From contig PTFA01000081.1 in NCBI GenBank assembly GCA_003342895.1, positions 2,031,763-2,095,762 of the forward strand: 64,000 nt of DNA. The letters are read 5' to 3'. Positions 13,901 to 27,200 of the stretch are shown in pieces. This stretch comes from Casuarius casuarius. Its lineage: Eukaryota; Chordata; Aves; Casuariiformes; Casuariidae. The position numbers and the translations under genes were made by a program. Under the pieces are notes generated by a model that was not told where the DNA came from, did not search any database, and was given only the letters and a program-made list of their open reading frames with translations. Within the stretch, counting starts at the first letter, position 1. Each line of letters starts with the position of its first letter.

Positions 13901-15661
13901 AAAGCAGGTAAAGCTGGTCGGTGGCAGCTTGGAAAGGTGCCCTCCTAGAGCCCAAGGCAAAACGCTCCAAGAGGCAGAATTTCATGTCACAGTGCTAAGG
14001 CTTTCTGCTCCGACTAGGATTGTCAGTCTTGTCTAACGCTCCCCCCAAAAGAGGTTTAATCATCGGTTCAGAACAGTAAGAACTGGTTGCAGAGCAGCCC
14101 TTCTCCTCCTCAAAGACTGCAGGCATCTCCAGGGTAAAAAGGGCAACAACCCTCCAGGGAGCCTAACCTTGAGAAAGTCACGTGTGTAAATCAAGCAAAA
14201 TCCGGAAGTGAAAGGCCAAAACCTCAGTTATTGCAACACAAAAGCAGCACACCTAAGAGCAAAGCTGATCAGCTATCCTGATCTCAGCTCCCTGCAACAT
14301 TAGCACTTTGTGTTTAAACCAAACATTGTGTTTTCTTGGATTCCTCTGTATTTCTAGAATAACAGGAAAAAATGAATTTGATCATCTGAGAAACACCCAC
14401 AACTGCATAATCAGTCACTTAAGACAACCTTGTATGCACAAATTGATTCTTTGTGTTTTTGAACATAAAGAGCTTTGACCAAAAGGCTGTAATTTTTGCC
14501 TTAACCATTTTCTATTTACCTACTTGCTCTGTGTTGTACAAATATAAGTAGAGATACAGCCTTTGGCTCCACTGCAAAGGGATTCTGGTTGCAGTAGCCA
14601 TACCCTCCTCCATGTTTGAACAGGAATCAAATGCAGAACATTTCAGCTTAAAAGATAAGGGGTGAATTACAGGATATGTGCGTCTGCAAGACAATATCTT
14701 TGACCACAAAGCAGAACAGTTGCAAATAGACATGAGTATAAAAATAATGGAGTGACGAAATGCTGTTGCAACCTGATATACAGGTTTGCTACTGACTGTG
14801 TTTGATCTCACCTTCTCATTCTTAAAGTGGACAAGATCTGCTGAAGTTTGGCTATTAAAAACCATGTAGTAAACATACAGAAAGCCTCGATGTTCATTTT
14901 GAGCCTTTTCTGTACCCAGACAAAGATTACGGATCATGCTACTATACAATACTGTAAGACTGCCAACTCCAGGCCAGCAACAAGTAGCTTTAATATATTA
15001 ATTTTATATTCTGCATATTTCACTACAAGCAGCAAAAAACCAAAACCCCAGTCTCAATAGATCATAAATAGAGCCTGTATCTTACCTATATAGATTTCAT
15101 CTATTTATAGGCAGAGAGATTGTTTCTATTGATTTACACTTCAGCAATAAAAACATTAAGTTACACATTTTATTCATTACCTCTTTCTCCAGAGAAACAC
15201 TTCGGTGAATCAAAAGTAGCTACATGAACACTTCTCTAGAAGGAATAAAACACACCATTTACAGAAGCAGCACATGGTAATCATGCAATTTATGTCTTTC
15301 TAGTATTTGTCATTTTACATAAGAATATATGATACCTTTCATTATTCTTTACATACAAACAAAAAACGCTTCACTGGAAACATGGCACAGATTTGATTCA
15401 CAAAGCAATCAAATTACCTTTTAAAACTCAGTCACTCATTCATAAAACAAGCGCTAATTCAACCCCAGCACTTATTACCAATACTTTGCTTTATATCAGA
15501 TTAGGTTAAGGAGAAACAACTAGAAGTCTCCCAGAAACAAGTGGTAAAGAGGCTGCACAAACAACATTACCAAGAATACATACACTTCAGGAAATAGTTG
15601 CATGTAAGATTTTTCCAAAGAGAAGCACTATACCTGAGGGTGAGTTTTGTTCATGCTTCAT
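10975..15661 (-). CDS. LDLRAD1: LDL receptor class A domain-containing protein 1
   Basis: Minus-strand exons in order: 15661-15634 (tentative), 13361-13221, 12548-12411, 12215-12087 and 11120-10975. All junctions are phase 1, and the total is 582 bases or 193 residues; the human protein is about 205. The tentative first exon gives MKHEQNSPS before a cysteine-rich juxtamembrane stretch (CCRPCSTCVGCTRRCVC) and a membrane helix at about residues 26-51, indicating a type II protein. Three LDL-receptor class A modules follow: one with CVPASQVC and GEDEQEKLC, one with WIYADQRCNGMNDCGDCSDE, and a last with WWSCTPVLYEYCTC and CASWSDEYIC. The final two keep the acidic calcium-cage residues. The protein ends KP-stop. 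Its function is unknown; ligand binding at the cell surface is inferred from the domains. Exons 2-5 are secure. The first exon rests only on splice phase and a usable ATG. Confidence 0.9.
11369..11420. repeat. A-run with CA and C-run simple repeat
   Basis: Twenty-three consecutive A bases are followed by CCCC, a short CA repeat, A7 and C5, all inside LDLRAD1 intron 4. The run could be the tail of an old retroposon in plus orientation, but the sequence before it matches nothing I recognise. Confidence 0.8.
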
Positions 15662-15699
15662 AGAGCTATAATCCTCAGAGCAGCGAGAAGGACCACAGG

Positions 15700-18600
15700 G
15701 AGTTTTCCGCACCTTCGAATCCAGCCATGCTGCCAGCAAACCCCGGCTCCGACGTGAGCCAGCATTGGCCTGCATACCCCAGAGTTACCTGGTTACAAAA
15801 AGAAACAGAGACAGGAAAGCAAGGAGTGTGCTACTGCCCAGGCACGCAAGCAAGGCAGCAGGCGACAGGAAAGGCAGCATCAAGTGCTTTCTCCAGCTCT
15901 GGTTGAAAGCAGTCAGGATGCCTCCGGTGTGATACCTTGTGAAAGAGCTGCAAGACCCCTGACTCTCCCTCCCAGGTCTGGCTTTCCCTGCTCCCTGGCA
16001 CACAGATCTCCCGTGGCAGCCAGGGCTGGGAGACAGCACTGAGCAGACACGGGAGGTGAGGGAAGGTCTCACTGCTGCTGAGAGCGTCTCGACCGTGCAT
16101 CCCTGAGGATGCAGGCTCGGCTGCTCCGCCACCGCAGAGGCTGGCTGGAGACACACCTGAGCTTCCCAGGCCCGGGCAAGGCAAAGGCTGTTTTCCCACA
16201 CCCGAGGGGCTGTTCTGCCAGAACCGTCACTGAAGTGGAGATAAGGAGCAGAGCAAAATGGGACAAATTCTCCTTCCAACAAAATCACTTTAAAGGACAG
16301 TTCTTCCTTGGCCAGCCACAGTTATGTAAGATGCAGAGAGGGTTGCAGGTACCTGCTCATTTCTCCTGGCTCTGACTGTTTCACTACAGGCTATTAGGCA
16401 AATAATAAAGGACTCTGAAGTTTCAGATGCTGAGAACCCCTTTGCCACTCCTGACACCAATTACAAAGCTGAACGTGCGACGTTCCTGGAGCCCAGGCTC
16501 ACATCCCACTGATTTTGTTTGTATTTACCTTGGTACAAGTCAGGAAAGCCCTCCTTCAAAAGGAAATGCAATCAAAGTTAAAGAGAGATCAGATCATCTT
16601 CACACAAAAGTCTTCTTTCTCTCCTCCTCATCCCCCAAACTGGACTAACATACTGACCTCATAGCAACATAAGCTCAGGCTCCTGCAAGACGACTGGATC
16701 TCAGCAAAGCTGTGCAGCATACAGCCAGCCGCAATAGCTTCCCCAGCTGGGGAACAAGCACAGGCATAGCAAGTTCTCCAGGGTCCCTTTTACTCACATA
16801 GCTGAATTTCCAGGCCTGCAGCAGATCTGAGGCCAGTGCACAGCAGATCTGAGGTCAGCCTGTAGCTAATATGAACTTACAAATAGATTAAAGCCTTCCA
16901 GGCTGGCTGCAGGCTTCACCACAGCACACACAGAGTAGAATTTTACAACTTCAGGAATCAAACACTACCTACGATCTGTTTTACCACAGCGAGGTGCAGG
17001 CTAGGAAAAGAAAAAGGATTGGAATAAAGATGCAAGGAGCTTGCGCTCCTCTTGCTTTCAGGAAGAAAGCCCATAGGACTCAAGTGCCTCCAAGCTGTTG
17101 CGGCCTCACAGATCACGATTCCTGAGCACCGGCTAAACTAGGTTACCATAGCTTTGGTGGCAGCAGAGAAGTTGGCAGCTAGACTGCCTGTAAGTTGGCA
17201 CTGAGGACCCCGGCCCCAATCCAGTCTCCCAACAGCACAGTAATTATTGTCCAGCACTAAAAGCTTAAAATCCGGTCCCCAAAAGACTGACACTAAATTA
17301 TAGCTTGCAGAATATGGACAGAGGGAAGAATACCAGCTACATAAGCATGCCAAAGCCCCAGATGTCAAAAACACTTAGCAGAATGTTTTAAAGAAATATA
17401 CTCCACGCCATAAAGCACCAACTTGTGGGAAGCAGTCCCACAAAGTGCTCCTGGTACCTCATCCTGCTTCTGATCTGCTGAACTGCATCCTCATCCATGA
17501 AAGGAGCAGATAGATGCCTAAAATTAATTGAATCAAAGCACCAAATAATGCCCAAAGTATCAGGACTTTTTCCTCCATATCCCTCTATACTCCCAAACAT
17601 GCAATCCATACAACTGATGATTCAGCAGTAACCTCCAAGTAATATATGCTTCTTGACAATGGCATCTACCAACCCTGAACTTAAACCTGCTTCTCTAACC
17701 ATCCAGAACTAAACACAAACCTTCAGGAGTTCCTACTTCGGCATGGCAAGACCAATTCACCCACAGCAGAGGCTTCTCAGAGGAATATACCACTGTCAAA
17801 CTTTGTGCCTGAAAGTTCAACTGTTCAGAGGGGAATACTGCATGAAAACAGCAAAACTTGAGTAGCAAAACAACCTGTGACTCTGGGTGCTCACTAGAAT
17901 ATGGAAAAGAGACAGACTAAGGACTAAAACCTCTGTACCTTAAATCTTGGTTCTGTTTCTCTTTAAAGAGGAAGTTTAAGTTTCTCATCAGTCTTGATAC
18001 AGCAGGAGTATTTCAAGCCTTCAAAAAGTTTATTAGGTGGTAGCGAGTTTGGGAAAGTCCCATGTAACAGCCAGGTCAAGCAGGCTGCCTATCCCATATC
18101 CCACGAAGAACACATGGAACAATTCCTTGATAAAAACTACAAGATGTGGAGTAAAGCAGTTCCGAGACAAGTATCCATAAATCCTGACATCTACCAGTCC
18201 GTTTCCTATATCGAGATTTATCAAGTTCAGCCGTAACCTGCCAAATAGCTGGATTTTAGAAGAGTTACACCACAAACCCGAAGACTGCTAGTTCAGAAAA
18301 AAGAGAAGCCCTTCGTGTACCCAAAATGAGGTAACAAACCCAAGCAAGCCCTTCTGAAACACAGAATCCTAAGATCGGAGAAGTGGAAGAGGGAACACAG
18401 ACTACGATATCCAGTGCGACACGAGACTGAATTGTTAGTTCCAGTGCCTCAAAAAGTAACAGACAAACCACAGCTATTTCTGCCAGGAATGAACTGCACA
18501 TCAATTGTGACAGACGCCTCCCTTGTGTCCAGATGCCTCCACCTAAAATCTGATACCAGTTCAAGTGACCACATGCCTAAGGAGAATATAAGATGCTTTT

Positions 18601-20480
18601 CTGCTGCAGCTCCAACACTTTAAGGCCCTTCATTTAAACAGTGGTCTGTGGGCAGAGATCAAACCCAAATTGCAGCCTTGGAAAATGAAGATTTCAGGAA
18701 GTTAAACATTTTAAAAAAATGAATAGGTCAATCTATGCTGTGAAGTCAAGTGCCAAGATAGTTTAAATATTCTGTTTAGATTAGAAACAGTTCTATTATT
18801 GCAGCCTAAGTAGTATCTGATCTTACTAAAGAAAGACGGTTTTACAAGAGCTAACGACTACAAAACTTCCGACATTCTTCAGCTTCTGGCTCACTCTGGA
18901 AACAGTAGTGCCAAGTGACAGATTGCTACAGGCATATAAACAGCTCCCTGTAACCTAATAGCACATTACTGAATCACTGCCTTCCCTGTACTTATTACTT
19001 AGCCGAAATGTCATTATACTGTGAACAAAAGACAAAAGACAAAACTTTTAGATCCGTTTGTTGAGCTTTCTCCCTTTCATTGTGAAGGTGTAGGCAGATA
19101 CAACTCCAAATAACAGCAGAAGTTGTTTAATCCAAACCTAGGAATTCAAGCAGTATTCTAAGTCAACCATTCTGGAAACAAGGCAAAGTTTCTTATTCAT
19201 GAAAGTCAAGTCATCAACATAACAGAAGCTCTATTATACACTTAAAACAGGCAAATAGTAAGGTTTACATGAAGCTATAAAACACGCCTTCTGCAACTAC
19301 ATGTAACAGTAAAAAAAAAAAAAACCAGCAGACGCCAAAAACATTTACAATGTTAGCAATACAGTTAGAAAACATGGGGATTGCTAAAGTCTCTTCTGGA
19401 AAGGCAACACAGAAGAAATTAGTGCAACAAGTACCAGCAATAATCACTGAAGTAGAGCCCACACTTACAAATTAATTTTTGAACATCCATTGCGTAAGTT
19501 GCACTTGATACTGCTTGAAGCAGAACACTGGCATTCTGTACTGCAGGCGGATTGTATAGCGACGTTTGTAGTACGGGAGCAGAAATGAATGTCTCAGAAC
19601 TGAATTACTACTGCAGACACATCACTCTATCATGCAAGTGAACAGTGTTCTGAAAACATCATACAGTCAATTCCCACAACAACATGCATGTTTGAGGCCT
19701 TTGCAATAATGCTAGCTACACACAGATACCTGTCGGTGGCTGCTGACACCCACATTTCTGGGCCACGATGCTGTCACGCTGAAAAACAATTTAACATCCA
19801 GAATTTAACAACCATTAAAAGACTTCAAATTATAGTTTCTGCATTTTAATACAAAACTGGTTAAAACAAACATCTCTCAATGCTCTTAAACATTATTGAC
19901 AGAAAACTGCTCAAGTGCATCTAGGCTGCAGTTTTTAGCAGCACGATATAGGCCACTTAATGTACATTCCTGCTTAATGGACCCTGCGAGGGTCCATCAT
20001 CTGCAGTTACACAACCATCAGCATTATAGCCACATTAGGCATGATTATTGAAATAGTTTTAACAGTAACAGAATAATATACTGTATCCTCCAGAATCTCT
20101 AAAGTACAGTTCTCACCAGTTCCCACCCAAACCTTCAAGGGAATTTTCTATAATCAACAAAATATTTCCATTACAGTGAGTTGGGGATCACAAATTTGAG
20201 CCAGTTCTCAAACACTTACAGAGACATTACAGTAAAACACAAAAATCCCCAAACTGTGAATGCTATGCGAGCCAGCATATACTAATCTTATTAAAAGAAC
20301 TGCAAAAAATATGTTAGGTATATGGGGGATGCTGTTAGCTGTTGCCATATTATTGACTTGCATAGCAAAATGAGGTCACATTGCCTATGAGAGGAATGCT
20401 ACAGACAGGCTTTCCTAGCAAGTGTTCCGTGGTCAATAATTAACCGTAGCAAAAAGCTATACAGTCAACATTTTACATAC
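15700..20480. other. Intergenic, upstream of LDLRAD1 and beyond the TMEM59 3' end
   Basis: Nearly 5 kb with no exon I can assign. The LDLRAD1 promoter and any 5'UTR exon should lie near its left edge. A somewhat GC-richer patch at 15.9-16.3 kb contains overlapping open frames on both strands with no recognisable protein. Confidence 0.5.
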
Positions 20481-20487
20481 AGTCAAT

Positions 20488-20493
20488 TTTATT
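20488..20493 (-). terminator. Candidate distal TMEM59 poly(A) signal
   Basis: A minus-strand AATAAA about 800 bases past the TMEM59 stop, followed by T/G-rich sequence (attgactgtatgtaaaatg). It would give a longer alternative 3'UTR than the signal at 21177. Confidence 0.4.
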
Positions 20494-21176
20494 TGTCTGT
20501 TCTCATTTCTCAGAAATCAACCCGTTTCTGCAAATGAAGTTACAAGACTATAATAGTTAATCAAAAACAGAAGGAAGAATTTCTTCGGAAAACACAAGCT
20601 CTAACTTTACAAGCAATTTAAGACTTGAAGGCTAAAGTTTGACAGAATAATTAACCATGTTATGTTCTATATACGTGAAAGGATATGTCCACCAGTTTTA
20701 TTAAAAGTTCCCATTTTTGACAAACTGAGTTCTAACCTGCAGCACCTCACACATGCTTTGCATCTTGGATATTGCCACACCATAGAAAAAATATATTTCT
20801 ATTTTTGGAGAAAGGGTTGTTTGTGCACGGGCATTAACAAGTACAAAAAAACAGCAGATAGTTTTATAATATTTTCTCTTAACTACAACGGAAAGTGCAA
20901 CACTAAAAAAAAAAAAAAAAGTATCTCCTGCCTACTTAGAATTTCTTATACCTTTACAAAGCTAACTCTGAATGTACACATTACATCCTAGAACACACAA
21001 ATAAGTTTGAAAGTGTCATGGCAAAATTATGGGAAGCATGCTTACAGATTTTGTAAGCAAAAAGACACATAGCAAACACCAGTGAAAAGTGATTATGTCT
21101 GGAAACAAATTCAAGATGTCTGAATCTTCGCTGCTAGCTGAAAACAAAATCCCATGATATTTGTTGATTCTGTAGC

Positions 21177-21182
21177 TTTATT
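21177..21182 (-). terminator. Candidate proximal TMEM59 poly(A) signal
   Basis: A minus-strand AATAAAGC located 104 bases past the TMEM59 stop codon. Either this or the signal at 20488 could be used; the sequence alone does not say which dominates. Confidence 0.45.
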
Positions 21183-21285
21183 TGCATTTAAAGACTGGCT
21201 GCTAAGCTTCTTATCTGAAGAACCACCACAATCAGGAGTTGCTAGCACTGTTAGAATTAGTCTATTTAATCCAACGAAGACTTAT

Positions 21286-24200
21286 TTAGATTGTTGACTG
21301 AGCCAAATTAACTTTTGTAGGAAGAGGTCCTGCTTCTTCATGTTCCTCAGTCTTGCATCTAACCACAACAAGTGCAGAGGATGGATATTTGTTCATTTTT
21401 TGTTCATTCATGTATTCCAAGTCTCCATAGATGCTCAGCTTCTGAAATATTTAAACAACTTATTTTAAGATAAAGGTGCTTGATATTGGGGATAAAATGC
21501 ATTTCATTATGTAACTATGCACTTAGTTTTGAAAGCTGGAACACAACACAAGCGAATCCAAACTTCTCATAACATCTGAAATTCATGTTTGAAACTAGAC
21601 TTCAGTCCAAGAAAAAGGCATTAGATCTGCCAGAACAGTAAACACAATGCTTGTGTACCAGCTCCTTTAGTTTGAAAGCACTGAATCTTGCTTATTTCAA
21701 AAGTGCAGGAATCTCTCTGAGCACTGGGGATGCTAGTTCAGCCAGCTCCCCTCTGATCAGACTCTCTGTGCTCACCCACACACATTGTCACTTCTACTTC
21801 CACTAGTCATCCTCCTGGATTAAAACCACACTGGCTTCCACCCACACCATGCAACCCTTGGCATAGCTTTATTCCCAGAGGCACTAGAAGCAGCCACCAT
21901 CTGTTAAGAGTAATCTGAAGGTTGTCAAGAGAAGGACAGCACTACAAACCAAAAGACATTGCATCTGGGCTGCCTGAGTAAGACTCAGACCTCCTATCAG
22001 CCACAAAATGAGTAATATTTGTTCAGCTATCATAATCATAATTTGAGAAGTGAGAATTGCTCAACTATAAAACCATCATTTAAACAAACTTGGCTTGCTA
22101 ACAACAGCTGAAAAATAAAAAACCCTTTCCAACTGAAACCCCATCCCCCAGCCATTTCTTGCTCTCTAGACAGTTGTAACGTATAAGTAATATAATGGAT
22201 AAATGCAAAACATTGTAAGTTATAAAATATAGCTACCTCAGATGGAACATACTGCTCTACAGCTGTAGCAACAGTTGCACAACAAATCCAGAGCAGCACC
22301 AACACTGAGAGGACAAGTGTAGTGGTTAAAATCCAACTGGAATTTCTGAAACAGAGAGAATGTTACTAAATTTAATATACCGAATACAACAGAACAGACT
22401 CTCTAAAAAGTTCTCAATTTTGACTGCATTTCCTGCTGATTCACTAGTCTCTAGCTCTTCCAGCTACATAACCCACTTCAGACTCCTGAGTAATGAACAT
22501 AACTCCTAATGCCTACTTATTATCTGACACATGAAACACACTAAAATACTGTTTGGACTATGTTTATTAGATCCTAAGCTTCCTCCCACCCAAAATTTAA
22601 AAAACAGATTTTTCTGTTATTTACTTAGGGTGCAATTCACTGATCCATAATGTCTAAACTTTTAAGCAGAAAGTCATCAGTGAGGAAGGGGAAGAACCAC
22701 CAAGATGCTCATCTTTAGCAAGGCTTAAATAAAGATATACTGGGTATTTCAGCCTAGAAATGAGACAAAACAATGTCTCTCATATCAGACAATTCCAGAA
22801 CATAACACGAAACACAACTGCTTTGCTCTGAAACATAGCCAAGAGCTAAAGAACAGGCAAAACACAGAACTGATCAAATAGTTCACAGAACACTCGGAAA
22901 ACAGTTTAGGAAATTATCAATATTATGTTCAACAGAATGGAAAAGAGAATGAAAGTTGGCAGCATAGCCTACAAATAAGACGGGACTAGTATGGAAAAGC
23001 AGCAATAACAAGCAGTCAGACACACAATTTTAACACCCACTCCAAAGTGCTATGCTTCTCCAACCTAGCAGACTTTCTAGCACTTGGAGATCTTGCAACA
23101 GTGCCACCATACACATGTACAAAGGACTATTATCCTCCATATTAGGCTTTTATAAACTAGAATACACATACGTGGAAAGACACTTGAAAAAGCTATCATT
23201 CTCTCGCTCTTCAAAAAGTCCTCGGTACGTCTGTGAACTTCCTGGACGCAGGTCTACTGAAATACAACAGCAGAAAGAGTTGTCAGGAAAGCAATCAAAA
23301 TAAGAGAAGATTCCAGCTTCACGTAGCTTGTCTATACAGAGAGCATAAAAGGAAGATTTTAAAATGGCTCTAGCTTGCATGTTTCTATTTCCAGCACAGT
23401 CTGGTTTCTGCCACAGACTTTGTGGAAGTGTGCACAAGGCAGCCTATATGACAAACATATTTACATTTTAGCTTTCTAAAACATTTGCCTTCATGTGCCA
23501 CATGCAACTTTTTTTTTCCTTGCATGGCATTAAACATTTGCATTTGTTCTTCCAAAGCACACACACACTGTACACACACACACACAAAAAGCACACTTAC
23601 AGGCTGTTTTACTCAGTGACAAGGATTCTCTCATATCTCCAGTTTCCTGATCAAGCTGTGGAACATACTGTACTTCTGGCTTTGACTAAAACAAAATAAG
23701 GAGTTAGGAGATCCTGCTTGCAAGCTTCAAGCAATCTTGATCATTCACATTTTCAGAATTAATAGGGAAGACAACCTTAAGATATGCACCATTCACATAA
23801 GTTTGATTTTTTTTCTTGCACTGGCCCTAAAAGGCAGTGAAATACTATCAAAATACTAAATACTTCTGAAAGTGCTCCACAGTCTTTCCTGTGACTGGAA
23901 GGAGCAGAGTTAAACATTTAGCACCCAGGACACTTTAATCTCAATGAAAAAGGCAAGCACCTGGAATATGACAATTTTGCCATCATCTGCTTGAAGGTAG
24001 AAAGTCCATGAGGATGTTATGAAGCTCTGAGCTGAATCCATCATGTCGCTCCAGAATGATCTCACCAGTGTCAGAGGAAAGAGGAGATGAATTCTTGGCA
24101 TCAGGGACATTAACTGCAAACAGAACACTAAGGGGTTTTCCATTTGTTTTTACATGACAAAGATAGAAGTCATTTTCTTCCTCACCCCGTGCCTAAATTT

Positions 24201-27200
24201 CACTCCTTAGGAAAATTTCTCTTCCATTTGATCAAATTTAAAAGAGAGAAGACACACTGAGCAGAAAACAAGTAGGTGGTATTTGAAAAACATGTCATCT
24301 ACTTACTTGCTCTTGCCTTAACTCAGCAAATGGCAATTGGTTCTGGCATCCAAGATGGCAAGCATATTGTTCATCAGATTGGGAGTATGCTTCCGTACAG
24401 GCTGCAAGGAAGAAGTTCCCCAAATGAGAAGATAATTTCTGTATTTTAGTTAAGAAAAGCATTTTTAGTATAACTTGGATCAGGAACAAAGCAGCAGGTT
24501 GAAGACCCACAATCCCATTTGTAGAGAAAGATACAGCAATCACTCCAAGTGTAGCACTTGCTCTTTGGACTAGTGAAGGTGAAGGGATCAGAGCTCAGAC
24601 AGACAATGTATCTGAAATCTGAACACAATCAGAGCAACTGGTCGGAAGTATTACTCTGGATGAATTCAGGGATGCAGGTTTTCTTTCATCCTCCCACTAC
24701 TACTATAGTTTTTGCTACACGTATCACGTGAAATATGAAGTTTACCTCACAGAACAGAGCTGGGATCCTAAAAAGAACTTAATAGAAGGACCATCAGTCC
24801 ATTAAATCCCTTCAAGGTAAGTTATGGTATCATAGCAAAACAAGAGAGTGCTCTCCCGCTAGTGTGATGAGTACACAAACTGCACTGAAAGTCTAATTGA
24901 GCAATTTTTACAAAAATGAAGCCAACTCTTTTCTTGTTTTACAAATATCTTCTAACACCTGTTCATTAGAGACCATAAAGACCAACAAACCTGAATTATT
25001 TACAGCTTACACATGGAGAAATTGGGCAGACAATACATGGCAATAGCTCTTCCCCAAAACACTAAAGCCAGATGGATGATGTTACACGGCATTACCAGAA
25101 CTGAAGACTCAAAACAAGTGGAAACACAGAAGACAGTAGTTCTCCCAGTCTTTCCACAGGAGAGGAAAATGAGTAAGTGTACCATCAAGAAGGCTACAGA
25201 CATGGAAAATCCTGGCGAGAAGCACGGCATCAGCAGCTAAATATCTGAGAATTCACTTCATAACACCTGAACAGCAATTCTGCAGTAAAACTGCCACCAA
25301 ACTAGAGCTACCATTCATAAAGAAACATCAGAAGACAGCACCGAGCAGATCAGCCAGGAAGTATCTTGCCAAGCACAGAATAATTAGTCAGGGCACCAAC
25401 CAATGTAACAGATTACAGAACATAAGCCGGCAAAAGACAACAGCCTCAGAAAGAAGAGTTAAACCAGAAAGTAAGCAACTGTTCAATTACCTCTACATTT
25501 GGTCTATTGCTGCATTACCCTTTTTATGGCACTCTCTCATGTGTGGTTTGACAACTAGATTGACATGCTGAATCACAGCTATACACAGTATGACAGACTA
25601 GAGCATTAGCCCATTTCTAGGGTATTTAATGCAGCTTTGTATTACATCAGCATCTTTGCACGTCAGGCTTTCTACCTACAGACCTTCCATCAGCTCTCTG
25701 AGCTAGCCACCCGTCTTGCTTTCAGGAATTATTGAGAGAGTAAAAGCCTCTTTTCCATGCTGACTTGGTGCTTAATTGTATTTGAAATACAGAGGGAGAG
25801 ATACCAGCTTTCCTGCTTGGGCTGTTATGTCCCACTTATGCTCTGAATAAAACTGTTAATCAACTGTCTCAGTATTACTGGATGAAAGTTCTATATGGCC
25901 GCAAAAAAAAAAAAATTAGCTTGTCTACAGCAACATATTTCACCTTCACTATGAGATTTTGCTCTAACAGATAATCTGAGAGAATTAGTCACAAGTATTT
26001 CACAACGATTTCAAATAAAACATGCACCTCATTCCCAGCTGTGTAATTGTAGATAAACCTCAGGATGTAGCCTAGACTACAAGTTACAGACAGACAGTAC
26101 TTCAAGATCTGTGTTTTTATACTAGCTGATTTATTTGCCTTTATACTTTTATAAATAACCAAGTTTGCTAGGAATGTAAATGGGACTGATTTTGCATGGA
26201 ATAATTGAAAGAAAATAGTTAACTTGTTATTATGTTCAGACTTTTTATCTTCTACAACAAATTTTTTATAGTAAAATAAAGCATTTATAATTTATTTACA
26301 TCAACTGATGATATTTAAGAAACATGGTAAGTATCAGGTAAGGAGACACTCCCACAAAGCAGAAAATTTCCATAAGGATTTTTATATCCTGTACATAATG
26401 TTTAACGAGTTGTCAAAAAACAAAAAAGACCCCACTGAGATAATCCCACCAACCTGACAACATCCTTTCTAACAGTCCTACTCTTCCCTTCATTTGTTTA
26501 TATACTATAGGAGTACTGAATTCTTACCAGAGTCACATTCCAGTTTGGTCCGATTCAAATCGATGCCATCATCCACAAACTGACAAATGGAAAACAGTCT
26601 GCAACCTCGCTGGCACGCGTACAGTTCCTCTTCCTGGGAAGGCACAAGAAAAGACTCGCATTCCTCCATTCAAGAGTAAAATGTCAAGAAACAAGCAATT
26701 TTTCCTTTTCTTTTTCTTTTTTTTTTTTTTGGGGGGCAGGGGGAAGAGTTATAGAAAAGGTCATCCACTAGAGCATCACCCTATCACCATCCTTCCCCAC
26801 AGCCAGCTAAACATGACACTCTGGATGATATGAAACAAAACCAAATTACAGCTCTTTAACAGTGTAATATAACTACTATTACTTTATTTTGAAGAGAGCT
26901 CATTATTCTGCAGTGGGGCAGACCCTGAAGAGCAAACTGTTTTGTACATTCAAGCCTCCTACAACTCAGAGCAAAGTTGCACTGTGTTTCTGAAAAATTG
27001 ATGGTTTAAAAAACAAGAGATGCTGGCTGCAAAGAATTTACTAACATACTCCAGTAGTCTTCACTTAATCATACAAGAAGTTGACAGTCCTCCCCCTCAA
27101 AAGTTTAATATCAGAACCCAACAGGTGAGCAGCAAAACAAAGACATATTTTGACAATATGCTACAATAGATCTACTATACTCTAATTAGAACTACAATAG

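Noticed and set aside
15785..16375. Open frames on both strands at 15.8-16.4 kb as an upstream LDLRAD1 exon or a new gene
   Set aside because: Neither frame joins to LDLRAD1 exon 2 in phase through a good donor, and the protein text matches nothing known.
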